A stretch of DNA of 15,796 bases from positions 1 through 15,796 of the forward strand of contig CAZHNG010000144.1 in NCBI GenBank assembly GCA_964533785.1, given 5' to 3'. This DNA comes from JANQRV01 sp964533785. GTDB lineage: Bacteria > Bacteroidota > Bacteroidia > Chitinophagales > Saprospiraceae. Positions 7,467-15,781 of this stretch are shown here, in pieces (the stretch's first letter is position 1; each line of letters opens with the position of its first letter). The notes under the pieces were generated by a model. That model saw only the letters and a list, made by a program, of their open reading frames with translations, was not told where the DNA came from and did not search any database. The position numbers were made by a program, and so were the translations under genes.

Positions 7467-7503
7467 CAAAAATGCAACAGTTCTTCATGGAAAGAGATAC
7501 AAA
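7467..7503 (-). promoter_or_regulatory. Possible promoter of the pirin gene
   Basis: On the minus strand CATTTTTG (7467-7474) differs by one base from the Bacteroidota -7 consensus TAnnTTTG, and a TTTG (7500-7503) lies 25 nt further upstream, slightly longer than the usual -33 to -7 spacing. It is 25 nt before the pirin start codon. Weak evidence only. Confidence 0.3.
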
Positions 7504-7543
7504 AAAGGGAGAGGTTGATATAAAAATGTCGGATTTATGAGTC

Positions 7544-7591
7544 TCTGGTATCTGGCCCACTCCTGACATTCATCGTCAGGATCTGGTATCT
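7544..7591. repeat. Hairpin flanked by a 10-bp direct repeat
   Basis: TCCTGAC (7561-7567) and GTCAGGA (7575-7581) form a 7-bp stem with a 7-nt loop. TCTGGTATCT occurs on both sides (7544-7553 and 7582-7591). It lies just past the stop of the permease/binding-protein gene, so the hairpin could end that transcript, although no T-run follows on the minus strand. The flanking repeats make a small mobile or dispersed element an alternative. Confidence 0.5.
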
Positions 7592-7597
7592 AATATA

Positions 7598-9157
7598 TCA
7601 CTCCAAAGCAGGCAGATCACTCACTTTCGACCAATTTTTAGCCTCCGCAGTTTCGGAACGTACCATCATGGCATAAGTATTGTTGAACCCAAGCGGATTA
7701 AGCCAATGCAGTTGGTATTCCTGCTCAAAAGCATCTTTAACGTATTGGTAAACGCCATCGGGGTTGCCAATTAATTTTTGAACGGTTGCTTTATCCGGAG
7801 AAAGTATGACCTGAAAGCCCGTACCGGTATATTCGGGGTAGACATCGATCTCCCCCTGGCTAATGGCTTCAAAACAGATTTTAGTACCTCCTAAACCGGC
7901 TTTGGTATCCACATCCAGATCGGTATGGCCATTGATCAACTGGCTAAATAGCTCAACCAATAGATACTGCTCGGTAAAAATTTTAGACCCGATGATAACG
8001 GCTCTGCCGCCGGAGGCTCTATCCGGCTGCCAAAGATCAAGAGAGGAAAGAAAATCTTTTGCTACCTTTTCGACGGGGGTATTGAGAAAATCAATCTGAT
8101 AATTCAATGCGGTCATGGTAGCATCATCGATTTTCCCGGCAATTAAGTTCAGGGCATCTACTACTTCCGGATAATTGTCCATGACGTCTTTCCCGACCAC
8201 CGGCGTACAATAATAGGGAGGAAAAGCATTGGCATCGTCATCCAGTAATACGAGATCGTAGGCTTTTATCCGCCCATCGGTAGAATAGCCGGCGATGATA
8301 TCAACTTCTTCAGCCCGGATGGCTTCGTACATCAGGGAAGAGTTCAGTAAAATGGTATTAAAATTCACGCCGTACTTTTCGACCAGGGAGGGATACCCAT
8401 CTTTTCTGCCGTAAAATTCCGGATCAAACCCCGCCTGTAAGCCCGTAGTAAATAAATTGGGGGCAAAATATACCAAGCTCAGGAAAGGCATTAAAAAGGC
8501 TGCTAAAACCAATACGCGAGGACTTTTAATCCGCTGGCTGCGTTGAACAAGCGCCAGCAGTTGGTCAAAAATAATAGCGAGGATGGCAGCCGGAATGGCT
8601 CCCGCCAGGATCATATAACTGTTGTTGAGCGCTATACCGCCGAATATGAATTCACCCAAACCGCCTGCGCCGATATAGGCGGCTAAAGTAGCCACCCCTA
8701 CATTGATCACCGTAGCCGTGCGTATACCGGCAAATATGATGGGTAAAGCCAGCGGCAGTTCAATGCGCATCAGGATCTGCCAATCCGTCATTCCCATCCC
8801 TTTTGCTGCTTCGATAACCGAAGGTTCAACTTCCTGGATACCGGTATAGGCATTCCGGATAATAGGGAGCAATGCATACAAAAACAGCGCGAAAATGGCC
8901 GGCTTCACCCCAATCCCCAACAACGGGATCATAAAGCCTAACAGCGCAATACTGGGAATGGTCTGGAGTATGCCCGCAAGCCCCAGGACCGGCGAAGCAA
9001 TTGCCTCCTTACGGGTAATCCAAATCCCCGACGGCACAGCAACCAGTACCGCCAGCGCCAAAGACATAAAAGTAAGCCCGATGTGTTCAAAGGTCTGCTC
9101 TGATAACTTATTGGCATTCTCAATGAGAAAGGAAATAAAACCTGGTTTTCCATCCAT
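7598..9157 (-). CDS. Quaternary-amine ABC importer: permease fused to a circularly permuted binding domain
   Basis: 519 residues. Residues 1-210 are an OpuB/OpuC/ProW-type permease with about five or six membrane helices and the ATPase-docking EAA loop EAAKGMGMTDWQ (116-127). A further hydrophobic segment (about 214-236) leads into an extracytoplasmic substrate-binding domain. The domain order is unusual. What is normally the second half comes first: GFDPEFYGRKDGYPSL (243-258), YSTDGRIKAYDL (291-302), FPPYY (312-316), GKIDDATMTALNYQ (341-354). After a linker around 373-386 comes what is normally the first half: VIIGSKIFTEQ (388-398), GLGGTKICFEA (421-431), YPEYTGTGF (440-448), LGFNNTYAMMVR (489-500), ending at SDLPALE. 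All landmark motifs are present, so this looks like a functional permutation and not a truncation. The likely substrate is betaine, choline or carnitine; ergothioneine (EgtU-like) cannot be excluded. Its ATPase gene ends 5 bp upstream. Confidence 0.9.
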   Translation of the reverse strand: MDGKPGFISFLIENANKLSEQTFEHIGLTFMSLALAVLVAVPSGIWITRKEAIASPVLGLAGILQTIPSIALLGFMIPLLGIGVKPAIFALFLYALLPIIRNAYTGIQEVEPSVIEAAKGMGMTDWQILMRIELPLALPIIFAGIRTATVINVGVATLAAYIGAGGLGEFIFGGIALNNSYMILAGAIPAAILAIIFDQLLALVQRSQRIKSPRVLVLAAFLMPFLSLVYFAPNLFTTGLQAGFDPEFYGRKDGYPSLVEKYGVNFNTILLNSSLMYEAIRAEEVDIIAGYSTDGRIKAYDLVLLDDDANAFPPYYCTPVVGKDVMDNYPEVVDALNLIAGKIDDATMTALNYQIDFLNTPVEKVAKDFLSSLDLWQPDRASGGRAVIIGSKIFTEQYLLVELFSQLINGHTDLDVDTKAGLGGTKICFEAISQGEIDVYPEYTGTGFQVILSPDKATVQKLIGNPDGVYQYVKDAFEQEYQLHWLNPLGFNNTYAMMVRSETAEAKNWSKVSDLPALE

Positions 9158-9162
9158 ACTAT

Positions 9163-10125
9163 TCAGGGATTTACGGTCTGGTGAAAATAGTTCAACAAAG
9201 TAGGTAGATCAAAGCTTTTACGATCATTACCAACCGTAGTAGTCGCGATGTGATCACCATGAGAGAGTTTTATCATTTCGGACATTGCGTTCATTACCGT
9301 AGTATCCGCGGGGATCTCTTTGCGCTTCAGGTCGGGTGACCATTCTTTTTGTGGAAGAAGAGAAAAGAGGTCTTTTATAGTAATAATGTGCAATTCAAGT
9401 TCAAGCATTTTCCCTGCCATGAAGTTACGGATGAATGCATTCGCCGGCTTGAATAGTAACTCTTTTGCTGTTCCTATTTGTTGTACCTTTCCTTTATCCA
9501 ATACGCAGATGAAATTAGCCATTTCAAAGGCCTCAAAAATATCATGGGTAACAACAATGGTCGTTTTACTTGAAAACTCCTCCAATTCTTTAAAATCTTT
9601 GCGGATATCGCGCCGGGTAATGGGGTCCAGCGCACCGAAAGGTTCGTCCATAAGGATGGTTGGTGGGTCGCCGGCAAGTGCTCTTGCCAGCCCCACTCTT
9701 TGTTGTTGCCCGCCACTCAATTGGTGCGGATATTTGTGCGCGTATTCCTTGGGAGGTAATTTCAAGCGTTCCATGAGGCTAAAAACCCGGTCATGTATCT
9801 TTTTCTTATCCATCCCCAAAAGTTTGGGAACTACGCCAATATTTTGCTCAATGGTATAATGCGGGAATAATCCAATATCCTGAATAACGTATCCCATCCT
9901 TCTCCTGATGGAGACAATGGGCTGGTTCATGACATCTTCCCCATTAATGATGATCTGACCGGAAGTGGGTTCGATCAACCGGTTGATCATGCGCAAGGTG
10001 GTGGTTTTTCCGCATCCGCTTGTACCAATGAGCGCCATAGTCTGGCCATCCTCCAATTGAAAACTCAATTGGTCAACGGCACGTAAATTCCCAAAGTCTT
10101 TGGTAAGCTCTTTGATTTCAATCAT
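9163..10125 (-). CDS. Quaternary-amine ABC importer ATPase (OpuCA/ProV-like)
   Basis: 320-residue ATPase energising the permease encoded 5 bp downstream. All nucleotide-binding motifs are present: Walker A GTSGCGKTT (34-42), Q-loop at Q82 (VIQDIGLFPH), signature LSGGQQQRVGLARAL (136-150), Walker B ILMDEPFGALD (157-167) and the H-loop histidine in VVTHD (H194). After about residue 240 there is a tail of roughly 80 residues containing IPADTTVMNAMSEMIKLSHG, which resembles part of a single CBS module. OpuCA and ProV relatives often carry two, and these sense ionic strength or nucleotides in some systems. Regulation may therefore differ. An AGGAGG at 10146-10151 lies 20 nt before the ATG, too far to act as a normal Shine-Dalgarno. 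The T9SS cargo gene ends 34 bp upstream on the same strand. Confidence 0.93.
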   Translation of the reverse strand: MIEIKELTKDFGNLRAVDQLSFQLEDGQTMALIGTSGCGKTTTLRMINRLIEPTSGQIIINGEDVMNQPIVSIRRRMGYVIQDIGLFPHYTIEQNIGVVPKLLGMDKKKIHDRVFSLMERLKLPPKEYAHKYPHQLSGGQQQRVGLARALAGDPPTILMDEPFGALDPITRRDIRKDFKELEEFSSKTTIVVTHDIFEAFEMANFICVLDKGKVQQIGTAKELLFKPANAFIRNFMAGKMLELELHIITIKDLFSLLPQKEWSPDLKRKEIPADTTVMNAMSEMIKLSHGDHIATTTVGNDRKSFDLPTLLNYFHQTVNP

Positions 10126-10159
10126 AGCAACACAATATGCAAAAACCTCCTCATTTTTT

Positions 10160-13100
10160 CTATTCCCCTTTCACAAAACGCTTACTCTCCAGGCGTCTTT
10201 CATCTTTCAGGATGTAAGTACCTTTTGGCAAGGCGCTGAGGTTTATTTGTTGGGTATTGGCCTGTTGCAATAACAATTGCCCCATCACATTATAAATGCT
10301 GTAATCGGATACCTTATTGGTCAAGAGTACATCCTGTACGGGGTTGGGAAATACCCGCCAGGCCAGTTCACCGGTATTTAGATCGTCAACATCCGTAACA
10401 TCAATATTGTCCAGGGTAAAGATAGAAATGGTGCCACTCACTTCATTAGCGGTAATGATAAGCGGTTGCCCGTTGGGACTATCAGCGGCTGTTACGTATC
10501 GAATATCCTCTACGCCAAGATCACCGGCTTCGGATGACTCGGCAGGAACGCCGAAGTTGCGATTAGTCGTAAAGGAAATATACTCAGGCGCCCGAGGGTC
10601 GCTGATGTCGTAAAGCATTATTCCGCTGATGCGTTCCAGGCCGATCAAAGCATAGCGTTTTCCACCAGCCTCAAATACCGCCAAAGCTTCTGGTTCCGGC
10701 CCTTTATCATCGCTGCGGCTGTCAAAAGAATCATTATCATCGTTGTTGCTGTTAAAGTGTTCCGGTAATGCTTGCGCCGTAATCCGTTCAAAATCATCAC
10801 CGCTATCGTACACCAGGTTCCCAAACTGGTCAAAAATGCTGAAAGAACGGGCACCATAACTGAAGAGCCGGTCGTAATCTCCATCATTATCTATATCTCC
10901 ATCCTCAATGGTGGCTTTTAATCTGCCAAGATTGGATTCTTGCTGTAAATCAGCAGCGTTGGGGAATTCATCGGCATCGAGTGATAAATCGGCGATGCGT
11001 TCTTCTTCGACATAATCAGCATCTTCATACTCTCTGGCATCTCCTTCATTAGCGGTGATGACATAGGGTTGCCCTTCGTGCATAAAAGTAGCTATCGCAT
11101 CGGGCTGGAGCATTCCTAAGGTCGGACGTTGACTGATGTTAATTCCTTCATCTTCATTACTAGCGTCAAATCCATTGTTATTCAAAAAGGAAATGATCCC
11201 TAAATTATTATCATCCGTTACGCCGGCACCCGCCAGGCCAAAATCATTGTCATTGAGCACAGCAATAGAACCATTGGGCAATAAGGCGATACCTTCCGCT
11301 TTGTCACTTGGCAAATAACCGATAGACGGCAGGTTGAGGATTTTCCTTTTGAAAACGGGTTGTATTCCACGTACCATTAATTCATCCGCGGTCAACATTT
11401 CCAATGTCGGATCATCCGGGCCTGTAGATTCGTTCTTGGCGGCAATTGGCAGGTCAATGATGTTGGTAGCACCTTTCAGGTCTATTTCGAATATATACTT
11501 CTTGCCGCTATCGCCGTCTTCCGGGACGCTGGAATCCCTTTCAATAACAAGAAATTTACCATCGCCGGTATAAACCGCATCACCGATTTTATCCGTTCGC
11601 TTCAGGCTGTAGCCGTCATTGCGGTTTTGCTCCAATAAATAAACGTATTCCGCCACCGGATCTCCTTCAGGTGTAATCCCCAGAATGCGGATGACATCGG
11701 AATTGTCACGAACGCCGTTATCTGACGATTCAACCGGCGATTGGATAAAAGCGTAGATAATTTCCGCATCCGCATCATAAGCAATGGCTTCAAAACCACG
11801 GTTGGCTCTCCTTTTACTGTATACTTCGGGCAATAATTCTTCACCAAAAGCACCCGCAAAATTAAACCCAAGCACAGGAAAGAGCAGAGCACCCGTACCG
11901 TCGGGAACATAGCGATTCATGAGCATACCGTCCGTACCAAATTGAAAAAAGGAAGGCCGGTTCTCATCACATAACCAGAAATTACCGTCTTTATCCCTGA
12001 AGATCCCTTCAAAATCTCCTCCAAAAGCATCGTATTGTAACTCCCGGTAGCCGATGAAAGTGGTGGTATCTACCCAATCCACATTATCGAAAACGGTATC
12101 TGTTTCCTGAAAGACCCTTTGAATGACCACAGGGGTTTCGTCGGTTCCAATGACATTTCCTCTACCGGTGATGGCTTGTTCGTCCCCATTTTCATTAATC
12201 TGTCTCAAGGTGATCTGATCGTTGAGTTCAACCGTACCACTAGTTATATTCAAGGTGAACTTCACAATTCTGGCTTCGTAATTCGGCAACTTATAGGGCC
12301 TCAAGTTGGAAAGAGCAGGCAGATCCGGAGCTGCCGGGGAAATTACATTGTTTTTATTTACTGCTGCTTCGTTGGGCCCTCTGTCCGGTACCGTATAGAA
12401 GACGTAGTTTTCATCATCAGATTCTGTGGGATCAAAATACAAGCCGGAAAATCCGCCCAGGCTCACAGTCGGCTGTCCGCCCAAATAGTCTGGCGTGCCT
12501 AATTCCGGCCAGTCAGGGACCAGTTCATTCAGGATATATTGTTCTAATTGAGGGCTACCCTTACTGTGGTCTTTTACTCCCAGGGGTAATATATCCAAAG
12601 CGATAGCGTTTTCTACATCGATCACGGCCAGGGCATTGTTTTCCTGTAGAGCGACATAAGCGATGGCATCGTCCTCCGTTAAGGCAATAAATTCGGGTTC
12701 CAAATCTTCAGCAACGGTCGCATTCGGGCCAAAAATTCGCACGCCTTTATTTTTCAAGCTCGTCATTTTATCATTGAAAGCGGTGAAGGTAACGCGTACT
12801 TCGGAAGCATTTTCGACGCCATTCGAAAGATCGATGATACTGACGGAGCCTTCCGGGTCAATGGTGTAGGTGTCATTCGGTTCACCCTCGTTAGCGACGA
12901 GGACTTTGGTTTGGTCGTTCGAGAAGGTAAGCATATCCGGAAGGGCGCCAACTTCCACATCGTTTAAATACTCGCCATTGGTATCAAAAAAGACGACGCG
13001 TCCGTTAGAAGTTTTGACTTCAGATTCTACCGCTACGGCGACGATTCCATTTGCGACATCTACACTGTTCACGCCGCCGCCATATAAAGCGAGATCGATC

Positions 13101-13339
13101 GTATTCACTAATTGCGGATTCATTGGGTCTGAAATATCGATCACTCTGATGGCGTTCTCATCAGCATTGGTGAAAAATACGCTGGCCGTAACAGGATCGT
13201 AGGCCGCTATTTCCGCTGCACCTTCGTCAAAAACACCGGTTTGATAAGTCGATAAAAAGTTTAATTCCGGATCTTCTTGCGCAGAAAGGATATAATGCAC
13301 TAATAAACAGACAAGTAGAAGTAAGCCTCTTTTCATCAA
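10160..13339 (-). CDS. T9SS-secreted choice-of-anchor-I-like protein with inserted phytase-like esterase domain
   Basis: 1059 residues. A signal peptide (MMKRGLLLLVCLLVHYILSA) precedes about 230 residues with propeller-like strands and the motifs VIDISDPMNPQLV and VLVANEGEPNDTY, as in the choice-of-anchor I family. Residues about 280-700 resemble the esterase-like activity of phytase family, with GGFSGLYFDP, GDFEGIFRDKDGNFWLCDE, NRGFEAIAYD and KAEGIALLPNGSIAVLNDND. The first family then resumes (PYVITANEGDAREY, 759-771; IMLYDISDPRAPEYISF; LIITANEVSGTISIFTL). DGDIDNDGDYD (813-823) resembles a calcium-binding loop. The C-terminus (about 985-1059), with WRVFPNPVQDVL, IYNVMGQLL and LPKGTYIL, is a type A T9SS sorting domain, so the protein is expected at the cell surface or outside. 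A role in phosphate acquisition is only a family-level suggestion. It lies upstream of, and may be co-transcribed with, the ABC importer genes. Confidence 0.88.
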   Translation of the reverse strand: MMKRGLLLLVCLLVHYILSAQEDPELNFLSTYQTGVFDEGAAEIAAYDPVTASVFFTNADENAIRVIDISDPMNPQLVNTIDLALYGGGVNSVDVANGIVAVAVESEVKTSNGRVVFFDTNGEYLNDVEVGALPDMLTFSNDQTKVLVANEGEPNDTYTIDPEGSVSIIDLSNGVENASEVRVTFTAFNDKMTSLKNKGVRIFGPNATVAEDLEPEFIALTEDDAIAYVALQENNALAVIDVENAIALDILPLGVKDHSKGSPQLEQYILNELVPDWPELGTPDYLGGQPTVSLGGFSGLYFDPTESDDENYVFYTVPDRGPNEAAVNKNNVISPAAPDLPALSNLRPYKLPNYEARIVKFTLNITSGTVELNDQITLRQINENGDEQAITGRGNVIGTDETPVVIQRVFQETDTVFDNVDWVDTTTFIGYRELQYDAFGGDFEGIFRDKDGNFWLCDENRPSFFQFGTDGMLMNRYVPDGTGALLFPVLGFNFAGAFGEELLPEVYSKRRANRGFEAIAYDADAEIIYAFIQSPVESSDNGVRDNSDVIRILGITPEGDPVAEYVYLLEQNRNDGYSLKRTDKIGDAVYTGDGKFLVIERDSSVPEDGDSGKKYIFEIDLKGATNIIDLPIAAKNESTGPDDPTLEMLTADELMVRGIQPVFKRKILNLPSIGYLPSDKAEGIALLPNGSIAVLNDNDFGLAGAGVTDDNNLGIISFLNNNGFDASNEDEGINISQRPTLGMLQPDAIATFMHEGQPYVITANEGDAREYEDADYVEEERIADLSLDADEFPNAADLQQESNLGRLKATIEDGDIDNDGDYDRLFSYGARSFSIFDQFGNLVYDSGDDFERITAQALPEHFNSNNDDNDSFDSRSDDKGPEPEALAVFEAGGKRYALIGLERISGIMLYDISDPRAPEYISFTTNRNFGVPAESSEAGDLGVEDIRYVTAADSPNGQPLIITANEVSGTISIFTLDNIDVTDVDDLNTGELAWRVFPNPVQDVLLTNKVSDYSIYNVMGQLLLQQANTQQINLSALPKGTYILKDERRLESKRFVKGE

Positions 13340-13563
13340 AATCGATTTTTGTTAATAGTAAATTTAGTTGCTTGTTTTTGAAGGGCTAAATATAGAGAAT
13401 TTGACAAGGAGGCCGTTCTTTTTTACCAAGGATTCCTGTTAAGAAGTAAAATCAAGGGATTTAACACCAGGTTTAGATAAACTTAATGAAATGATAACGC
13501 CCCTCAATTTAAATCACGACTAATAACTGCTTATTTGCAACAGATTAGATAAGGTAAACCTTC

Positions 13564-14427
13564 ATGAATAAAACAAATTATCACACCCATACCAGATTCA
13601 GCGATGGGAAAGAGGTAGCGAAAAAATACATAGAAGAGGCCATTGATCAAAATCTTGCAGCTTTTGGCTTTTCCGATCATGCTCCTTTGCCGTTGGATTG
13701 TGATTGGGCTATGAAGCAGGAAGACACCGAACAATATTTGAGGGAAGTCCAGGAACTAAAAACCGAAGTTGCAGAAAAAATTGAGGTTTATTGCGGATTG
13801 GAAGTGGATTATATTCCTGATCTCATTTCGATCGAGTCTCCTGCTATCCAATCCCTTAATCTGGATTACACGATCGGAGCGGTGCATTTTGTCGATGCTT
13901 TTGATGACGGCACCCCATGGGCAATGGATGGCGGTCAGAGCGTATGGAGGGTCGGTATTAAACAGATCTTTGGGGGTAAAGTACAAAATGCAGTGACTCG
14001 TTACTTTGAATTGACCAGAGAAATGGTCAATAATGCTCCTCCTACCATCGTCGCTCACCTTGACCGGATCAAGAAAAATAATACCGATAACCGGTTTTAT
14101 TCTGAAAAAGAAGCCTGGTATATCCACCAAATAGAACTTACCCTTGAAGCGATCGCGGCGGCCGGTTCCATCCTGGAAGTCAATACAAAAGGAATGTACC
14201 GCCACGGTTCTTTAGACCCATATCCCAGTAAATGGATACTGGCCAAAGCGAATGAGTTAGACATCCCGGTCCACCTGGCCGCAGATGCGCACCATCCTTA
14301 CTATATTACCTCTTCGTTCAACGAGGCCGCTCAACTGTTGATAGAAGCCGGCTACACGGAAACCAAAGTATTATTGAATGGACAGTGGCGTACGGTACCT
14401 ATACCGGCTAATGTTTCTCCTGTTTAG
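13564..14427 (+). CDS. PHP-domain histidinol-phosphatase-like protein (HisJ/HisK type)
   Basis: 287-residue cytosolic metallo-phosphoesterase of the PHP superfamily. Predicted ligands for the trinuclear metal site are all visible: HTH (H7, H9), GFSDHAP (H39), GLEVDYIP (E80), GAVHFVD (H108), VAHLD (H165) and ADAHHP (D241, H243). Length and motif order match HisJ/HisK histidinol-phosphate phosphatases, the penultimate step of histidine synthesis. No other histidine genes are nearby, and Bacteroidota often encode this activity in HisB, so a different phosphate ester may be the real substrate. The ATG at 13564 places HTH at residues 7-9, as usual. The gene is divergent from the T9SS cargo gene across 224 bp, in which I found no convincing promoter pair. 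Confidence 0.9.
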   Translation: MNKTNYHTHTRFSDGKEVAKKYIEEAIDQNLAAFGFSDHAPLPLDCDWAMKQEDTEQYLREVQELKTEVAEKIEVYCGLEVDYIPDLISIESPAIQSLNLDYTIGAVHFVDAFDDGTPWAMDGGQSVWRVGIKQIFGGKVQNAVTRYFELTREMVNNAPPTIVAHLDRIKKNNTDNRFYSEKEAWYIHQIELTLEAIAAAGSILEVNTKGMYRHGSLDPYPSKWILAKANELDIPVHLAADAHHPYYITSSFNEAAQLLIEAGYTETKVLLNGQWRTVPIPANVSPV

Positions 14428-14512
14428 CAGATAACTCTGTATTGATTAATTAAGGTAGGAAGCACTTTGTGAGGCAGCAAATTAGAAATTGATTCAGCCG
14501 CAGGGGTGCACG

Positions 14513-14572
14513 TATTCTTCCAGTGAAAAGAATAAGAGCATTGAACCAAAATATTTAGTATTTTGGAATACT
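14513..14572. other. Two small hairpins before the 14644 gene
   Basis: TATTCTT (14513-14519) pairs with AAGAATA (14528-14534) across 8 nt, and AGTATT (14557-14562) pairs with AATACT (14567-14572) across TTGG. Neither is followed by a T-run. The first could be a weak end for the upstream PHP gene; the second lies in the presumed promoter region of the next gene. In sequence this AT-rich, such short stems may be chance. Confidence 0.3.
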
Positions 14573-14643
14573 GTTTTGCCATTCATTGAAATGTTTTAAA
14601 TTTAAATCGCTGCTCCAGGTAATAATAGGCTAAAAAAATCAAT

Positions 14644-15624
14644 ATGTTCAAAAAAGGAGATTTCGTAAAAATAAAACCAAACACCAAATTAGAATCGGGA
14701 GAAATAGTAAACAATTGGGCAGGAGAAGTTCAGGATATTTACCCAAAAGAAAAATGTTGTTTGATCACACTAGATGCTCAAACTATAGATTCTCTTGATG
14801 ATCCTTATTTGAGAACAAGTATGGAGGTAGGTGCAGAACCTTTTGAATACATTTTTGAATTTAAGGATCTTGAATTATCCGAAAGAAGAGATACCGACGA
14901 AGAAATAATGATCGCCTTAGACAGATTGTTCTCAAGAATGATCGCCCTGGAAGAAGAACTCGAAAATGAGCTCGAAGAATTCAAGGACCAATGGCTCGAA
15001 GAATTTGAAACCACCGCATTTTTTGATTCATTAAATGAATTTCAAAAAGAGAATTCGGGCTTTGTAATAGATACGTTCATGGATTACATGTACAATTATG
15101 AATACGTTAAACCAAATGAATGGAGGCCATCGCATGTAAAAGCAATATGTCTGGATATCGTACCCAGAAAAATAACCGCAGATATAGAGACTTTTGAAAA
15201 TTACGGAGAAACCTTGATCCAATATTTCAAGTTTTTAGGCGCCAACAATTATATCTCAAATGCCCCCTCTTTAGTTAGAACTGTAGAAAAGATAAAAGAC
15301 CAAATCCCTATTGAGGCCGCAAATCCTAATAATTGGGGGATGGCAAAGTCGATGTTGATGTCAGCTCAGGATCTAGGATTTGACATAAGTGATGAAGAAG
15401 ACATAAACCAATTCATGATGCTGCAACAGTCAGCTGCAAAAAATGAAATGGAAAAAAAGAGTGACCGCAGGGAGATTCCATTAAGAGAAGATCCATTTAA
15501 AGGAATTAAAAGGAATGAGAGAATAACGGTTAAGTATTCTGATGGAAGAATTGTGGAGAATATCAAGTTCAAAAAGGTGGAATCAGAATTGAGAAGCGGA
15601 GCCTGTGAAATCATTAACAAGTGA
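14644..15624 (+). CDS. Hypothetical protein with SH3-like N-terminus and acidic helical middle
   Basis: 326 residues; I do not recognise a named family. Residues 1-75 (FKKGDFVKIKPNTK, NNWAGEVQDIY, CCLITLDAQTI) look like a small SH3/KOW-type beta barrel. Residues about 80-120 are very acidic and probably form a coiled coil (ALEEELENELEEFKDQW). A helical middle region contains NPNNWGMAKSMLMSAQDLG (228-246). The C-terminus (DPFKGIKRNERITVKYSDGR, then FKKVESEL and CEII) looks like a second small strand-rich module. There is no signal peptide or membrane segment, so it is presumably cytosolic. The layout faintly recalls proteins that carry SEC-C tails, but no cysteine-rich SEC-C motif is present. 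The gene is visibly richer in A and T than its neighbours, consistent with transfer or weak codon selection. The start is supported by an A-rich leader. Confidence 0.8.
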   Translation: MFKKGDFVKIKPNTKLESGEIVNNWAGEVQDIYPKEKCCLITLDAQTIDSLDDPYLRTSMEVGAEPFEYIFEFKDLELSERRDTDEEIMIALDRLFSRMIALEEELENELEEFKDQWLEEFETTAFFDSLNEFQKENSGFVIDTFMDYMYNYEYVKPNEWRPSHVKAICLDIVPRKITADIETFENYGETLIQYFKFLGANNYISNAPSLVRTVEKIKDQIPIEAANPNNWGMAKSMLMSAQDLGFDISDEEDINQFMMLQQSAAKNEMEKKSDRREIPLREDPFKGIKRNERITVKYSDGRIVENIKFKKVESELRSGACEIINK

Positions 15625-15731
15625 ATGCCAGCGATAGTCTTGCAGCGCCTCGGGCTTTGGGATATTCTTTTGCAACATCTTTTGTGCAATTTCGTGTTTT
15701 GGAGGTTTATTGGCATATTTTACTAGACTTT

Positions 15732-15754
15732 TGACGCTAGACACTAGTGCGTCA
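15732..15754. other. Bulged hairpin near the right edge
   Basis: TGACG-CTAG and CTAG-TG-CGTCA form a 9-bp stem with an ACA loop and a two-base bulge. It lies about 110 nt past the stop of the hypothetical gene. There is no T-run, so a classical terminator is not supported. The remaining bases from 15625 to the end hold no gene I can support. Confidence 0.4.
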
Positions 15755-15781
15755 GGAATAAAATTTCTGCGCAATAAATGC

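Noticed and set aside
9320..9859. 179-codon plus-strand open frame
   Set aside because: It is fully antisense to the ABC ATPase, whose motifs are all intact, and its translation is serine-rich without recognisable domains.
10146..10151. AGGAGG (minus strand) as ribosome binding site for the ATPase gene
   Set aside because: It is 20 nt from the ATG and no in-frame start lies closer to it; this phylum rarely depends on such sites, so it is probably incidental.
13756..14205. 149-codon minus-strand open frame
   Set aside because: It lies entirely within the PHP phosphatase gene on the opposite strand and shows no family features.
15583..15774. Minus-strand open frame of 63 codons at the right edge (would begin at a TTG and include KNIPKPEALQDYRW)
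   Set aside because: The peptide looks somewhat protein-like, but it overlaps the end of the 14644 gene, has only a TTG start with a stop three codons upstream, and matches no family I know. A gene remnant is possible but unsupported.
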